Origin: PALSA-1355 sp035496575
GTDB taxonomy: Bacteria > Planctomycetota > Planctomycetia > Pirellulales > PALSA-1355
Assembly (NCBI GenBank): GCA_035496575.1
Contig: DATJEN010000195.1
Coordinates: 3,324 to 67,323 of the forward strand
Reading direction: 5' to 3'
Length of the DNA stretch: 64,000 nucleotides
Made by a program: the position numbers and the translations under genes. Position 1 is the first letter of the stretch; every line of letters begins with the position of its first letter. Below are positions 14,278 through 23,106 of this stretch, piece after piece. The notes under the pieces are model-generated. The model ran no database searches. It saw only the letters and a program-made list of their open reading frames with translations, and was not told the DNA's origin.

Positions 14278-17028
14278 ATGGATCGCATTTTTAGTCTTTT
14301 AAGTCTCGGATTATTCGTGGCGGTGCTGGCCTTCGATCCGCTGGCCAACCACGTGTCGGCCGCGGCGAAGAAGGTGCAGTCGCTCGAAGGCATCACCGAG
14401 TACGTTTTGGACAATGGCTTGCGCGTGCTGTTGTACCCCGATCCTTCGAAGCCGACCGTGACCGTGAACCTGACCGTGCTGGTGGGCTCTCGGCACGAGG
14501 GGTATGGCGAGACTGGAATGGCCCACTTGCTCGAGCACATGGTGTTCAAGGGAACTCCGACGCACCAGAACATTCCTCGCGCGCTGCAAGAGCGCGGGGC
14601 TCGGTTCAACGGCAGCACCTGGGTCGACCGCACGAACTACTACGAGACGATGCCGGCCAGCGAAGAGAACTTGAACTTCGCACTTGCCTTGGAATCCGAT
14701 CGCCTGGTCAACAGTTTTGTCAAGCAGGAGGATCTGCTGTCGGAAATGACCGTGGTTCGCAATGAATTCGAACGCGGAGAGAATTCTCCGTCCAACTTGC
14801 TGAACCAACGGATGATGTCGGCCGCATACGATTGGCACAACTATGGAAAATCGACCATCGGCAACCGCACCGACATCGAGCGCGTGCCGATCAAGAATCT
14901 GCAAGCTTTCTATAAGAAGTATTACCAGCCGGATAACTGCTTATTGGTGATCGCCGGCCGGTTTGATGAAGCAAAGGCCATCAAGGCCGTTGAACAGTAT
15001 TTCGGAAGTTTGCCGAAGCCAACCCGCAAGCTGGACACGACCTACACCGAAGAGCCGGCTCAAGACGGCGAGCGGTCGGTCACCTTGCGGCGCGTCGGCG
15101 ACGTCGGACTCGTGGCGGCCCTCTATCACATCCCCTCGGGCGGCCATCCAGAGCTAGCCGCGCTCGACGTGCTGGCGAACATTCTCAGTTCGCCCCCGAG
15201 CGGTCGCTTGTACAAGGCGCTGGTCGAGACGAAGAAAGCCAGTGATGTATCGGCCAACGCTTCCAATTGGCACGATCCGGGCGTGTTCGAAGTGGATGCC
15301 GAAGTGCGCAAGGGCGATTCCCTCGAGGCAGCCAAGGACATCATGCTCGAGGTGACCGAAAAAGCCGGCGACACACCGTTTAGTGAAGCCGACGTGGACC
15401 GCGCCAAGCAGCAATTGCTCAAGCAGCGCGAGCTGGCCGCCGCCGAAACCAGCCTGATCGCCGTGCAACTGAGCGATTGGGCTTCACAAGGTGACTGGCG
15501 CTTGTACTTGTTGCACCGCGATCGGATCGAGCAAGTGACGCCGGCCCAGGTTCAAGAGGTCGCAAAGAAATACTTGCGCCGCGAGAACCGCACGCTCGGC
15601 ATGTTCATTCCGACCGACAAGTCGGAGAAGACTGAAATTCCAAGCAGCCCCGATCTCGCAAAACTATTCGAGGGCTACAAAGGTAGAGCCGAGATTGCGC
15701 TCGGCGAAGAGTTCGACGTGTCCCCCGCCAATATCGACGCCCGCAGCCAACGCATCACCTTGCCCGAGGGCATCAAGGGCGTGCTGCTGCCCAAGAAAAC
15801 GCGCGGCGAGACGGTAACCCTGCGGCTGGTTTTGCGCTATGGCACGGCCGAGTCGCTCAAAGGATATGAAGCGGCCGCGGACCTGTTGCCCTCGCTCATG
15901 ACCCGCGGCACCAAGAACTTGACCCGCCAGCAAATTCAGGATGAGCTCGACAAGTACCGCGCACGGTTGAGCGCGTCGGGAACCACCGGCACCGTCACGT
16001 TTACAATTCAAGCCAAGCGGGCGAATCTGCCTGCCGTGCTCGAATTGCTGCGTCAGATTCTGCGGGAACCCACGCTACCGGCGGACGAGTTCGATGTTTT
16101 GAAGCGGCAACAGCTTTCGCAGTTGGAAGAACAGTTGACCGATCCCGCCACGCTGGCCATCACGCGCGTGCGGCGCACCGTTTCGCCCTATCCGAAGGAC
16201 GACGTGCGCTCCACGCCTACGGTGGAGGAGGATATTGAGCGCTACACGAAGGTTGACCTCGGACAACTCAAAAAGTTGTACGCCGACTTCCTCGGTTCTC
16301 AGGCCGGCGAGTTGGCGATTGTCGGCGACTTCGAGCCCGAAGCCAATCTGAAGATCTTGCGCCAGGCCTTGGCCGGTTGGGCCGCGAAGCAATCGTATGC
16401 CCGGATTGAGAAGAAGACCTTTCCAGAGGTAAAGGGCGGTCTGCAAAGAATTCTCACTCCCGATAAGGCGAACGCCGTGTACGTCGCGGGTCTGGTATTT
16501 CCCATGAAGGACACCGACCCGGACTACCCCGCTATCGTGATCGGCAATTTCGTGTTGGGCGGGGGCACATTGTCGTCGCGTTTGGGCGACCGTGTTCGGC
16601 AGAAGGAAGGTTTGTCGTACGGGGTGGGCTCGTTCATCTCGTCGGATTCGTTCGACCCGCGGACCAGCTTGACGATCAACGCGATTTGCAATCCCAAGGT
16701 GATCGAGAAGGTCAACACGGCCATCTCCGAGGAGCTGAATCACTTGCTCAAGGATGGCGTCAAAGACGCCGAGCTGGACAAGGCCAAGCAGGGCTACTTG
16801 CAGGCGCAGCAGGTCGCGCGCACCAGTGATTCGAGCCTGGCCAGCACCTTGGCGGACAATGTATTCGTGGGTCGCACCATGGCCTACTACGCCGAACTGG
16901 AAAAGAAGATCAAGGCGCTCAAGCCGACGGACGTGCAAACCGCGCTTAAAAAGCACGTGGATCCCAAACGGCTGTCGATCGTGGATGCGGGCGACTTTGC
17001 CGAAGGAGGCGGCGCGGCCGGTAATTGA
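14278..17028 (+). CDS. M16 (pitrilysin) family zinc peptidase, two-module
   Basis: The product is 916 residues with a hydrophobic signal (LFVAVLAFDPLANHVSAAA), so it acts outside the cytoplasm. The first M16 module has the inverted zinc motif HLLEH (His83, Glu86, His87) in GMAHLLEHMVFKGT and the third ligand Glu163 in VVRNEFERGE. A second module from about residue 495 (ITLPEGIKGVLLPKKTRGE) lacks HxxEH and ends with the substrate-binding RVRQKEGLSYGVGS motif. This active-plus-inactive pairing in one chain is the usual M16 clamshell. It degrades peptides. It is a single gene with its own -10 box. Confidence 0.9.
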   Translation: MDRIFSLLSLGLFVAVLAFDPLANHVSAAAKKVQSLEGITEYVLDNGLRVLLYPDPSKPTVTVNLTVLVGSRHEGYGETGMAHLLEHMVFKGTPTHQNIPRALQERGARFNGSTWVDRTNYYETMPASEENLNFALALESDRLVNSFVKQEDLLSEMTVVRNEFERGENSPSNLLNQRMMSAAYDWHNYGKSTIGNRTDIERVPIKNLQAFYKKYYQPDNCLLVIAGRFDEAKAIKAVEQYFGSLPKPTRKLDTTYTEEPAQDGERSVTLRRVGDVGLVAALYHIPSGGHPELAALDVLANILSSPPSGRLYKALVETKKASDVSANASNWHDPGVFEVDAEVRKGDSLEAAKDIMLEVTEKAGDTPFSEADVDRAKQQLLKQRELAAAETSLIAVQLSDWASQGDWRLYLLHRDRIEQVTPAQVQEVAKKYLRRENRTLGMFIPTDKSEKTEIPSSPDLAKLFEGYKGRAEIALGEEFDVSPANIDARSQRITLPEGIKGVLLPKKTRGETVTLRLVLRYGTAESLKGYEAAADLLPSLMTRGTKNLTRQQIQDELDKYRARLSASGTTGTVTFTIQAKRANLPAVLELLRQILREPTLPADEFDVLKRQQLSQLEEQLTDPATLAITRVRRTVSPYPKDDVRSTPTVEEDIERYTKVDLGQLKKLYADFLGSQAGELAIVGDFEPEANLKILRQALAGWAAKQSYARIEKKTFPEVKGGLQRILTPDKANAVYVAGLVFPMKDTDPDYPAIVIGNFVLGGGTLSSRLGDRVRQKEGLSYGVGSFISSDSFDPRTSLTINAICNPKVIEKVNTAISEELNHLLKDGVKDAELDKAKQGYLQAQQVARTSDSSLASTLADNVFVGRTMAYYAELEKKIKALKPTDVQTALKKHVDPKRLSIVDAGDFAEGGGAAGN

Positions 17029-17051
17029 TCGCCACCGCCGTCGATGGTTGC

Positions 17052-17525
17052 CTAGTGCGGCTCGCGCTGCTGCCGCAAGGCCTCGAACGTGACGATGCCC
17101 ACCGCGTTCGAAAGATTCAGGCTGCGCGCCTGTGAACGGATCGGTATGCGCAGCAGCCGCTCGGCATTGGCTTCCATCAGTGAGGGTGGCAGCCCTTGCG
17201 ATTCGTTGCCGAAGACGAATACGTCCCCCGGCACGAATCGCGCATCGCAGTAGCTGCGCTGGGCGGACTTGCTAAAGAACCAGCGCCGCGTATCCGGCAG
17301 CCGAGCCTCGAGCGCGTTCCAGTCGTCGACGACTTCCCATTCCAAGTGTGGCCAATAATCCAAACCCGCCCGCCGCAGATAATAGTCGTCCAGCCGGAAC
17401 CCGAGCGGCCTGACCAGCCACAGCTTCGCGCCAGCGGCCACGCAAGTGCGGCCCACGCTGCCCGTGTTGTGCGGGATCTCGGGCTGATAGAGTACGACAT
17501 GAAACAAAGGGTCGTAGTGCGGCAT
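17052..17525 (-). CDS. trmL: tRNA (cytidine/uridine-34 2'-O)-methyltransferase
   Basis: The product is 157 residues, the normal TrmL length. It has the SPOUT landmarks: LYQPEIPHNTGSVGRTC (motif 1), FVFGNESQGLPPSLM (motif 2) and RIPI..ARSLNLSNAVGIVTFEALRQ (motif 3, the AdoMet knot). TrmL methylates the wobble ribose of tRNA-Leu isoacceptors. It is convergent with the M16 gene, 23 bases apart at their stops, and divergent from the GH88 gene. Confidence 0.92.
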   Translation of the reverse strand: MPHYDPLFHVVLYQPEIPHNTGSVGRTCVAAGAKLWLVRPLGFRLDDYYLRRAGLDYWPHLEWEVVDDWNALEARLPDTRRWFFSKSAQRSYCDARFVPGDVFVFGNESQGLPPSLMEANAERLLRIPIRSQARSLNLSNAVGIVTFEALRQQREPH

Positions 17526-17675
17526 AATTGGTCAAGTTCCGCGTGGCGAAGCTTCGCGCCCGCGCGCTGAACAGGGGCGTAGTCGGCCTCGCATCTTTTC
17601 GCCGCGCAGCCGCGTCGATACGATGGACGCGACCTGCCGACACGTTGTAATCGATTCACCGGGCTATCGCCACGC

Positions 17676-18794
17676 ATGACGGATCCGCATATCGAAACAT
17701 ACCAGAAGGCACTCGATTTTTCCCAGCGCCAGGTCGCGGCCACGATCGAGCGCACGCCAGACTACTTCCCCATCTACTCGGTAAACGGGCGCTGGCATCA
17801 TCAAGGCGAACTGTGGACGGACTGGACGGGCGGATTCTTCGCCGGAATGATGTGGCAGTTTCATCGCCGCGGCGGAAACCCGGCATGGCGCGAGCGCGCC
17901 GAGCATTACAGCCGCTTGCTCGAACGGCGACAGTTCGACCGCGACGTGCACGATCTGGGCTTCATTTTTCTAAATACCTATCGCCCCTGGTACGAGCTGA
18001 CGCACGAAGAGCACCTGCAGCAGGTGCTCATCCAGGCCGGCCGAACCCTGGCCCTGCGCTTTCAACCGCGCGGCCAGTATCTTTGCTCATTCGTGGCGCC
18101 GGACAGCCTGTTCATCGACATCATGATGAATGTGCCGATCATTTTTTACGCGGCACGCGCGACAAACGATCAAGCCTTGTATGACGTCGCCACGGCTCAT
18201 TGCCGCACCACGCGCGATACGCTCGTTCGGCCGAATGGTTCGACGGCACACGAGGGTATCTTCGATCGTGAAACCGGCCAGTTCCTGCGGCAGTCCACGC
18301 ACCAGGGGCTGCGGCCCGATAGCGCGTGGGCGCGCGGGCTCGCCTGGTCGATGTACGGCTTCAGCCAGGTTTACGAACTGACCGGCAACGAGGAGTTCCT
18401 GGCGGTTGCCGAACGCAACGCGGACTTTTGGTTGACGCATCTGCCGGTCGATCATGTTCCGTATTGGGATTTTTGCGCCGATCTGAATGCTCCCTTGCCC
18501 TGGGGGCCACAGAAGGATTCATCGGCTGCCGCCATCGCCGCCAGTGGTTTGTTGGACCTGGAACGACAGACCCGTTCGCTGGATCGCGCGATCGCCTACC
18601 GCCGCACGGCGACGGCCATGCTCGACGCGCTGTGCAAGCCGGAATATCTCGCCACCGAGACGCCCGGGGCCGAAGGTATTCTTAAACACGGTGTCTATCA
18701 CACGGCCAAAAGTTTGGGTGTCGATGAATCGGTCATGTGGGGCGACTATTTTTTTGTCGAAGCGCTCACCAAGGTCGTGCATCCTCGCTCCTGA
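17676..18794 (+). CDS. Glycoside hydrolase family 88 (unsaturated glucuronyl hydrolase-like)
   Basis: The product is 372 residues forming an alpha6/alpha6 barrel. Family markers are DWTGGFFAGMMW, DVHDLGFIFLNTY (first catalytic Asp), SLFIDIMMNVPIIFYAA (second catalytic Asp), STHQGLRPDSAWARGLAWSMYGF and VPYWDFCADL..PKDSSAAAIAASGLLDL. GH88 enzymes hydrate the unsaturated uronic acid left by polysaccharide lyases. No signal peptide is seen, so it should act on imported oligosaccharides. It is followed after 34 bases by a membrane-anchored Gfo/Idh/MocA-like gene, probably co-transcribed. Confidence 0.88.
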   Translation: MTDPHIETYQKALDFSQRQVAATIERTPDYFPIYSVNGRWHHQGELWTDWTGGFFAGMMWQFHRRGGNPAWRERAEHYSRLLERRQFDRDVHDLGFIFLNTYRPWYELTHEEHLQQVLIQAGRTLALRFQPRGQYLCSFVAPDSLFIDIMMNVPIIFYAARATNDQALYDVATAHCRTTRDTLVRPNGSTAHEGIFDRETGQFLRQSTHQGLRPDSAWARGLAWSMYGFSQVYELTGNEEFLAVAERNADFWLTHLPVDHVPYWDFCADLNAPLPWGPQKDSSAAAIAASGLLDLERQTRSLDRAIAYRRTATAMLDALCKPEYLATETPGAEGILKHGVYHTAKSLGVDESVMWGDYFFVEALTKVVHPRS

Positions 18795-18828
18795 TCGCCT
18801 GACCGAACCGCATTTCAGAGCCGCACGC

Positions 18829-20052
18829 ATGGAACCTGTCTCTCCCATCCGCCTTGCATTCTTGGGCGCGGATGGTTCGTTCCTGGAAATGTTCGAAGCC
18901 ACGCGGGCGAACCCCCGATTCGAACTGGCCGGCATGTGCGAGGTGGATCCCGCCATGCTCGCGGCGCTCGACTCCGCGACCGGCGCCCGGCCCGTCGCGG
19001 ATTGGGAAGCCCTTTTGGACTCGACCCATTTCGACGCCGTGTTTGTTGCCCGCTGCGAGGACGAGGACCGCCGCGCCGAGCAGTTGCGAAAGCTGATTCA
19101 GGCTGGCATTCCGCTCATGCTGTCGCACCCCGCGCTCGACTCGATGCTGCTGTACTACGAACTCGAGATGATCCGCAGCGAAGTTGGTGGAATCGTGGTT
19201 TGTTATCTGCCCGACCGGTTCCATCCGGCAGTGGCTCGCGTGGCCGAGATCGTTTCCGCCGGGGAAGCCTCTCCGATAGGCAAGGTAGACCAGGTGGTGA
19301 TGGAACGCTCGATCCCGGTTCCCTCGAAAACGAACGTCATGCGCCAGTTCTCGCGCGACGTCGACACGTTGCGGATCATCGCCGGAGACATGACGCGGTT
19401 GGGCGCTCTTGCCGGTACGACCGGGGATCAGGCTTACTCGAACTTGGGCGTGCAGATGTCGGGCACAAGCGGCATCGCGACTCGCTGGTCGGTGGTGCCC
19501 GGCTCCGTCGGAAGCGGTCGTTTGAGCGTGCACGGCCCTCGCGGCCGCGCGGTCGTGCATCTTGCGCCGGAAGAAGACTCGTGGACGTTCGAGCTGCAAT
19601 CCTCCGACGGCCAGACCACCGAGAAGTTCGAGGACTGGAATCCGGACGACACCATGCTGGCATGTTTGGCTGCCGCGGTTGACGGAGAATCGGCCGAGCC
19701 CACGCTTCTGGATGGGGCCCGCAGTTTGGAGTTGGCGGAAACGATCGACCGCAGCTTGCACAAGGGCCGCACGATCGACCTCTATTATGAGGAGTACAGC
19801 GAGGAGGGGACGTTCAAAGGAACCATGGCCTCCGTCGGTTGTGGCTTGCTGCTAATCGCTCTCTTCGTGTTGGGAGCGGTGGCGATCGTGGAGCAGATGG
19901 GAGTACAGCAGGTCAGGGTGTGGCCCTATGTGCTGCTAGGCACTTTGGGTTTGTTTCTGTTGATGCAGCTCTTGGTGCTTGTGTTCGGGCGGAATCGTGA
20001 AGCCGCGCCGAGGGCAACAGGCGATACGGACGGCCCTGCCGGCGGTCGCTAG
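18829..20052 (+). CDS. Gfo/Idh/MocA-like protein with two C-terminal membrane helices
   Basis: The product is 407 residues from ATG 18829. The N-terminal third is a degenerate Rossmann domain (RLAFLGADGSFLEMFEATRANPRFELAGMCEVD); the usual GxGxxG is GADGSF, and the EKP motif of the family is replaced by LSHPALDS, so nucleotide binding and catalysis are uncertain. The middle is the alpha/beta dimerisation domain. From about residue 328 there are two transmembrane helices (GCGLLLIALFVLGAVAIV and YVLLGTLGLFLLMQLLVLV). A membrane-tethered, possibly inactive member of this family is unusual. It follows GH88, suggesting a role in uronate or sugar handling at the membrane. Confidence 0.75.
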   Translation: MEPVSPIRLAFLGADGSFLEMFEATRANPRFELAGMCEVDPAMLAALDSATGARPVADWEALLDSTHFDAVFVARCEDEDRRAEQLRKLIQAGIPLMLSHPALDSMLLYYELEMIRSEVGGIVVCYLPDRFHPAVARVAEIVSAGEASPIGKVDQVVMERSIPVPSKTNVMRQFSRDVDTLRIIAGDMTRLGALAGTTGDQAYSNLGVQMSGTSGIATRWSVVPGSVGSGRLSVHGPRGRAVVHLAPEEDSWTFELQSSDGQTTEKFEDWNPDDTMLACLAAAVDGESAEPTLLDGARSLELAETIDRSLHKGRTIDLYYEEYSEEGTFKGTMASVGCGLLLIALFVLGAVAIVEQMGVQQVRVWPYVLLGTLGLFLLMQLLVLVFGRNREAAPRATGDTDGPAGGR

Positions 20053-20269
20053 CACCCGGGCGGACACGCTGGCGCGCCAGTCGCGCTTGTGAAGCTGGGA
20101 TGCCTGTTCCGGCTACACGGGTCGTTCTTATGCCCCTTTGCGTTCTGGGCCGATCTAGCCTTCTGTACTGCTTACCACGTCGTGCCCGTGGCAATCCCTT
20201 GCCACCCAAGCCAGCTACCAGGTTCCGGAAAATCGCCGGTTCTGGTCCCGCCAACCCCGCTTTCACGCC

Positions 20270-21613
20270 ATGCTTCAGCGATTCGCCCGTCCGCGCGTGC
20301 ATTTGTCTCGAGTGGCGATTGACACCCTGCTTGTCACGCTTTTTGCCGTGAACATCGCGGCGCAATCGCCAGCTAGTGAGCTGCGACGTACCGCCACCGT
20401 GAAAATCGTGCAGCAGGCACGGCAATCGATCGTCAATATCCACGGACAAAAGGCGCTTGGCCCGGGCGAAGAGGGATTCCGGCGCGGCGAGGTGCAAAAC
20501 GTCAACGGCATGGGCACGGGCGTCGTGATCGACGAGCGAGGATACATCCTCACCAACCACCATGTTGTTGATGGCGTGAAAAAAATCGAGGTCACGCTGG
20601 CCGACAAGCAGGAATATGTCGGCACGCGAGTCAGCCACGACTCGAAAACCGATCTGGCCATCATCAAGATCAACGTTCCACGCAAGCTGCCCGTCATCAA
20701 TATTGGCACCTCGAGCGACCTCATGCCGGGCGAGTCGGTCATCGCGGTCGGCAACGCCTATGGCTACGAGCATACGGTGACGCGCGGCATCATCAGCGCG
20801 CTGCATCGCACGGTCCGCGTCAGCGATTCGCAAGACTACAAGGATTTGATCCAAACCGATGCCAGCATCAATCCTGGCAACTCGGGCGGACCGCTTCTGA
20901 ATATCGACGGCGAAATGATCGGCATCAATGTCGCCGTGCGCGCGGGAGCACAGGGAATCGGATTCGCCATTCCGGTCGACATGGCAGTGCAAATTGCAGC
21001 CGAGTTGATCGGCACTCAGCACAACACCTGGCATGGCATCGTCTCCAAGCAGCCGGCTGGGGCTGTCAAGCAATGCGTGGTCAATCGGGTCGACGATGAA
21101 AGCCCCGCGGCCAAATGTGGACTGCAGCCGGGCGACGTGGTCGCGAAAGTCGGCGACACCCCCGTCGTGCGGTCGCTTGATCTGGAACGCGCCTTGCTTG
21201 GCCACCAGGCCGGCGAAGAGATTTCGTTGTCGGTGCAGCGCAATAAAAAGCCAGTCGAAGTGACCCTGGTCCTGGGCAGCCCCATCCCGCGCAAAAATGA
21301 GGGTGACCGTATCTGGGAAGTGCTCGGTCTGCGTTTCTCGCCCACTCCGGTGCAGCACCTGAAGAATTACCAGAAACAGTATCGCGGTGGATTGCTGGTC
21401 AGCGAGGTGCGCACCGACAGTCCGGCCTTCAACGAAGGCGTACGCCGCGGCGATATCCTGCTCGGCATGCACATCTGGGAAACCCTCTCGCCGGAAAACG
21501 TCATGTACGCGATGAAGAACTCGGGCCAGCCCATGAAGTTCCTGATTCTGCGCAATGACGTCCGCTACGAGGGCGAGCTGAACGTCTCCATGCGCCCGAC
21601 TCGCGGCCGCTAG
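20270..21613 (+). CDS. HtrA/DegP-type serine protease with two PDZ domains
   Basis: The product is 447 residues with an N-terminal hydrophobic signal or anchor (IDTLLVTLFAVNIAAQ). The trypsin-like domain has all three catalytic residues: His in ILTNHHVVDG, Asp in SKTDLAIIKI and Ser in NPGNSGGPLLN. Two PDZ-like regions follow (about 285-345 with PAAKCGLQPGDVVAKVG, and about 365-440 with SPAFNEGVRRGDILLGM). HtrA proteases remove misfolded exported proteins. The gene stands alone, 217 bases after the previous one and 70 before thiL. Confidence 0.92.
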   Translation: MLQRFARPRVHLSRVAIDTLLVTLFAVNIAAQSPASELRRTATVKIVQQARQSIVNIHGQKALGPGEEGFRRGEVQNVNGMGTGVVIDERGYILTNHHVVDGVKKIEVTLADKQEYVGTRVSHDSKTDLAIIKINVPRKLPVINIGTSSDLMPGESVIAVGNAYGYEHTVTRGIISALHRTVRVSDSQDYKDLIQTDASINPGNSGGPLLNIDGEMIGINVAVRAGAQGIGFAIPVDMAVQIAAELIGTQHNTWHGIVSKQPAGAVKQCVVNRVDDESPAAKCGLQPGDVVAKVGDTPVVRSLDLERALLGHQAGEEISLSVQRNKKPVEVTLVLGSPIPRKNEGDRIWEVLGLRFSPTPVQHLKNYQKQYRGGLLVSEVRTDSPAFNEGVRRGDILLGMHIWETLSPENVMYAMKNSGQPMKFLILRNDVRYEGELNVSMRPTRGR

Positions 21614-21683
21614 AGTCGTCTCGTTAGCTCTCGGGGTCGCGCACTCGCAACGCGAGCCGTCAGGGCGTTACAATCCAGTTCGC

Positions 21684-22595
21684 ATGGAACTGGAATTCAT
21701 TCGCTGGCTCGAAAAGCGCCTGCCACGCTCAACGGCTTCGCCGCCAGGCATTGGCGATGACGCCGCCCTTTTCGCGCTCGAAGCCGGCCATCAAGGCGTC
21801 GTAACGGTGGATGTGCTCACCGATGGCGTGGACTTCGAATTAGCGGAGGTTCCTCCGCGGCGAATTGGCCGCAAGGCATTGGCCGTCAACCTGAGCGACC
21901 TGGCGGCCATGGCGGCTCGCCCGCTGGCCGCGGTCGTCGGAGTGGCGCTACCGCGCGCGGGCGCGCTCGAGCTGGTCAAGGAGCTTTACGAAGGCTTGAT
22001 TCCGCTCGCCGAGCAGTACGACGTTGTGATCGCCGGCGGAGATACCAACACCTGGGATGGCAGGCTCGTCATTAGCGTGACCGTGATCGGTCAAGTGTCC
22101 GTGGGTCGTGCGCTAACTCGCGCAGGCGCGAGTCGCGGGGACTCGATCCTCGTCACGGGCCAATTGGGCGGCAGCATCCTGGGACACCATCTCGACTTCG
22201 AGCCTCGGATTGAGGCCGCCCTATGGCTGGCCGAGCACGGCAAGGTCAAAGCTGGAATGGATATTAGTGACGGATTGTCGCTCGATCTGTGGCGGATGAC
22301 GAAAGCGGGCGGCCTTGGCGCGGAACTCATGGCGAGCAAAATTCCGATTGCCGCGGCGGCCGCCGAACTCGCCCGCGCCGATGGCCGGCCGGCCCTGGAG
22401 CACGCGCTATCGGACGGAGAGGATTTCGAACTGTTGTTGGCAGCCGAACCTGGAGTGGCGACGGAATTAGAAGTCACCCAGCCGCTCCAGTGTGGGCTGA
22501 CCGTGATCGGGCGGTTCGTGGCGGAGCCAGGGTTGTGGCTCCTCGATGATGACGGCAAGCGGACCCCAATCGAGCCGCAAGGCTTTCAGCACTAA
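21684..22595 (+). CDS. thiL: Thiamine-monophosphate kinase
   Basis: The product is 303 residues. It has the ThiL/PurM-like motifs PPGIGDDAALF, TVDVLTDGVDF, KALAVNLSDLAAM, VIAGGDTNTWDG, MDISDGLSLDL and SDGEDFELL. ThiL phosphorylates thiamine monophosphate to the pyrophosphate, the last step of cofactor synthesis. It is followed by tsaE 19 bases later, and the two are probably one transcript. The length matches the family. Confidence 0.93.
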   Translation: MELEFIRWLEKRLPRSTASPPGIGDDAALFALEAGHQGVVTVDVLTDGVDFELAEVPPRRIGRKALAVNLSDLAAMAARPLAAVVGVALPRAGALELVKELYEGLIPLAEQYDVVIAGGDTNTWDGRLVISVTVIGQVSVGRALTRAGASRGDSILVTGQLGGSILGHHLDFEPRIEAALWLAEHGKVKAGMDISDGLSLDLWRMTKAGGLGAELMASKIPIAAAAAELARADGRPALEHALSDGEDFELLLAAEPGVATELEVTQPLQCGLTVIGRFVAEPGLWLLDDDGKRTPIEPQGFQH

Positions 22596-22614
22596 ACGCC
22601 TAAAACAGGATTCG

Positions 22615-23106
22615 ATGAGCGACACGCATCTGTCGTATACGGCATCGAGCGAAGCTGACACCGAGCGTTTGGGCGCCGCACTCGCGCGAGCGCTTGCCGA
22701 CGGCGGAGTGGTTTCGCTATCGGGTCCACTGGGCGCTGGCAAAACGCGGCTGGTACAAGCGATTGCAGCGGCCTTAGGCGTCGACCGCGCGGACGTGGTC
22801 AGCCCCACGTTCGTCTTGGTTCATGAATACCACGGGACACGCCCGATCTATCACATCGATGCCTACCGCTTGCGCGATAAAGACGAGTTCGTGGCGCTGG
22901 GAGTGGAGGAGTATTTTCCAACTCCCAATCTGGTGCTGATCGAATGGGGTGAGCGTGTGAGCCGCTGTTTGCCTGACGATCATTTGCAGGTCACCATCGA
23001 ACTGGGCGCCGGGGACGAGCGCCGCTTCGAGCTATCGGCAACGGGAAGACGGGCCGCGCAAAGCCTGGCCCGGCTGCGGACAGAATTGGGGACGATCACA
23101 AGATGA
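22615..23106 (+). CDS. tsaE: tRNA threonylcarbamoyladenosine biosynthesis ATPase
   Basis: The product is 163 residues from ATG 22615. Walker A is GPLGAGKTRL (about 38-47), followed by VVSPTFVLVHEY, the TsaE switch region, and IYHIDAYRL and VLIEWGER. TsaE works with TsaB and TsaD to put threonylcarbamoyl on A37 of ANN-reading tRNAs. Its last 11 bases overlap the 3' end of hslU on the opposite strand. Confidence 0.93.
   Translation: MSDTHLSYTASSEADTERLGAALARALADGGVVSLSGPLGAGKTRLVQAIAAALGVDRADVVSPTFVLVHEYHGTRPIYHIDAYRLRDKDEFVALGVEEYFPTPNLVLIEWGERVSRCLPDDHLQVTIELGAGDERRFELSATGRRAAQSLARLRTELGTITR

Noticed and set aside
19913..21472. 519-codon minus-strand frame opposite the HtrA protease gene
   Set aside because: It is the antisense shadow of a clear serine protease with an intact catalytic triad.
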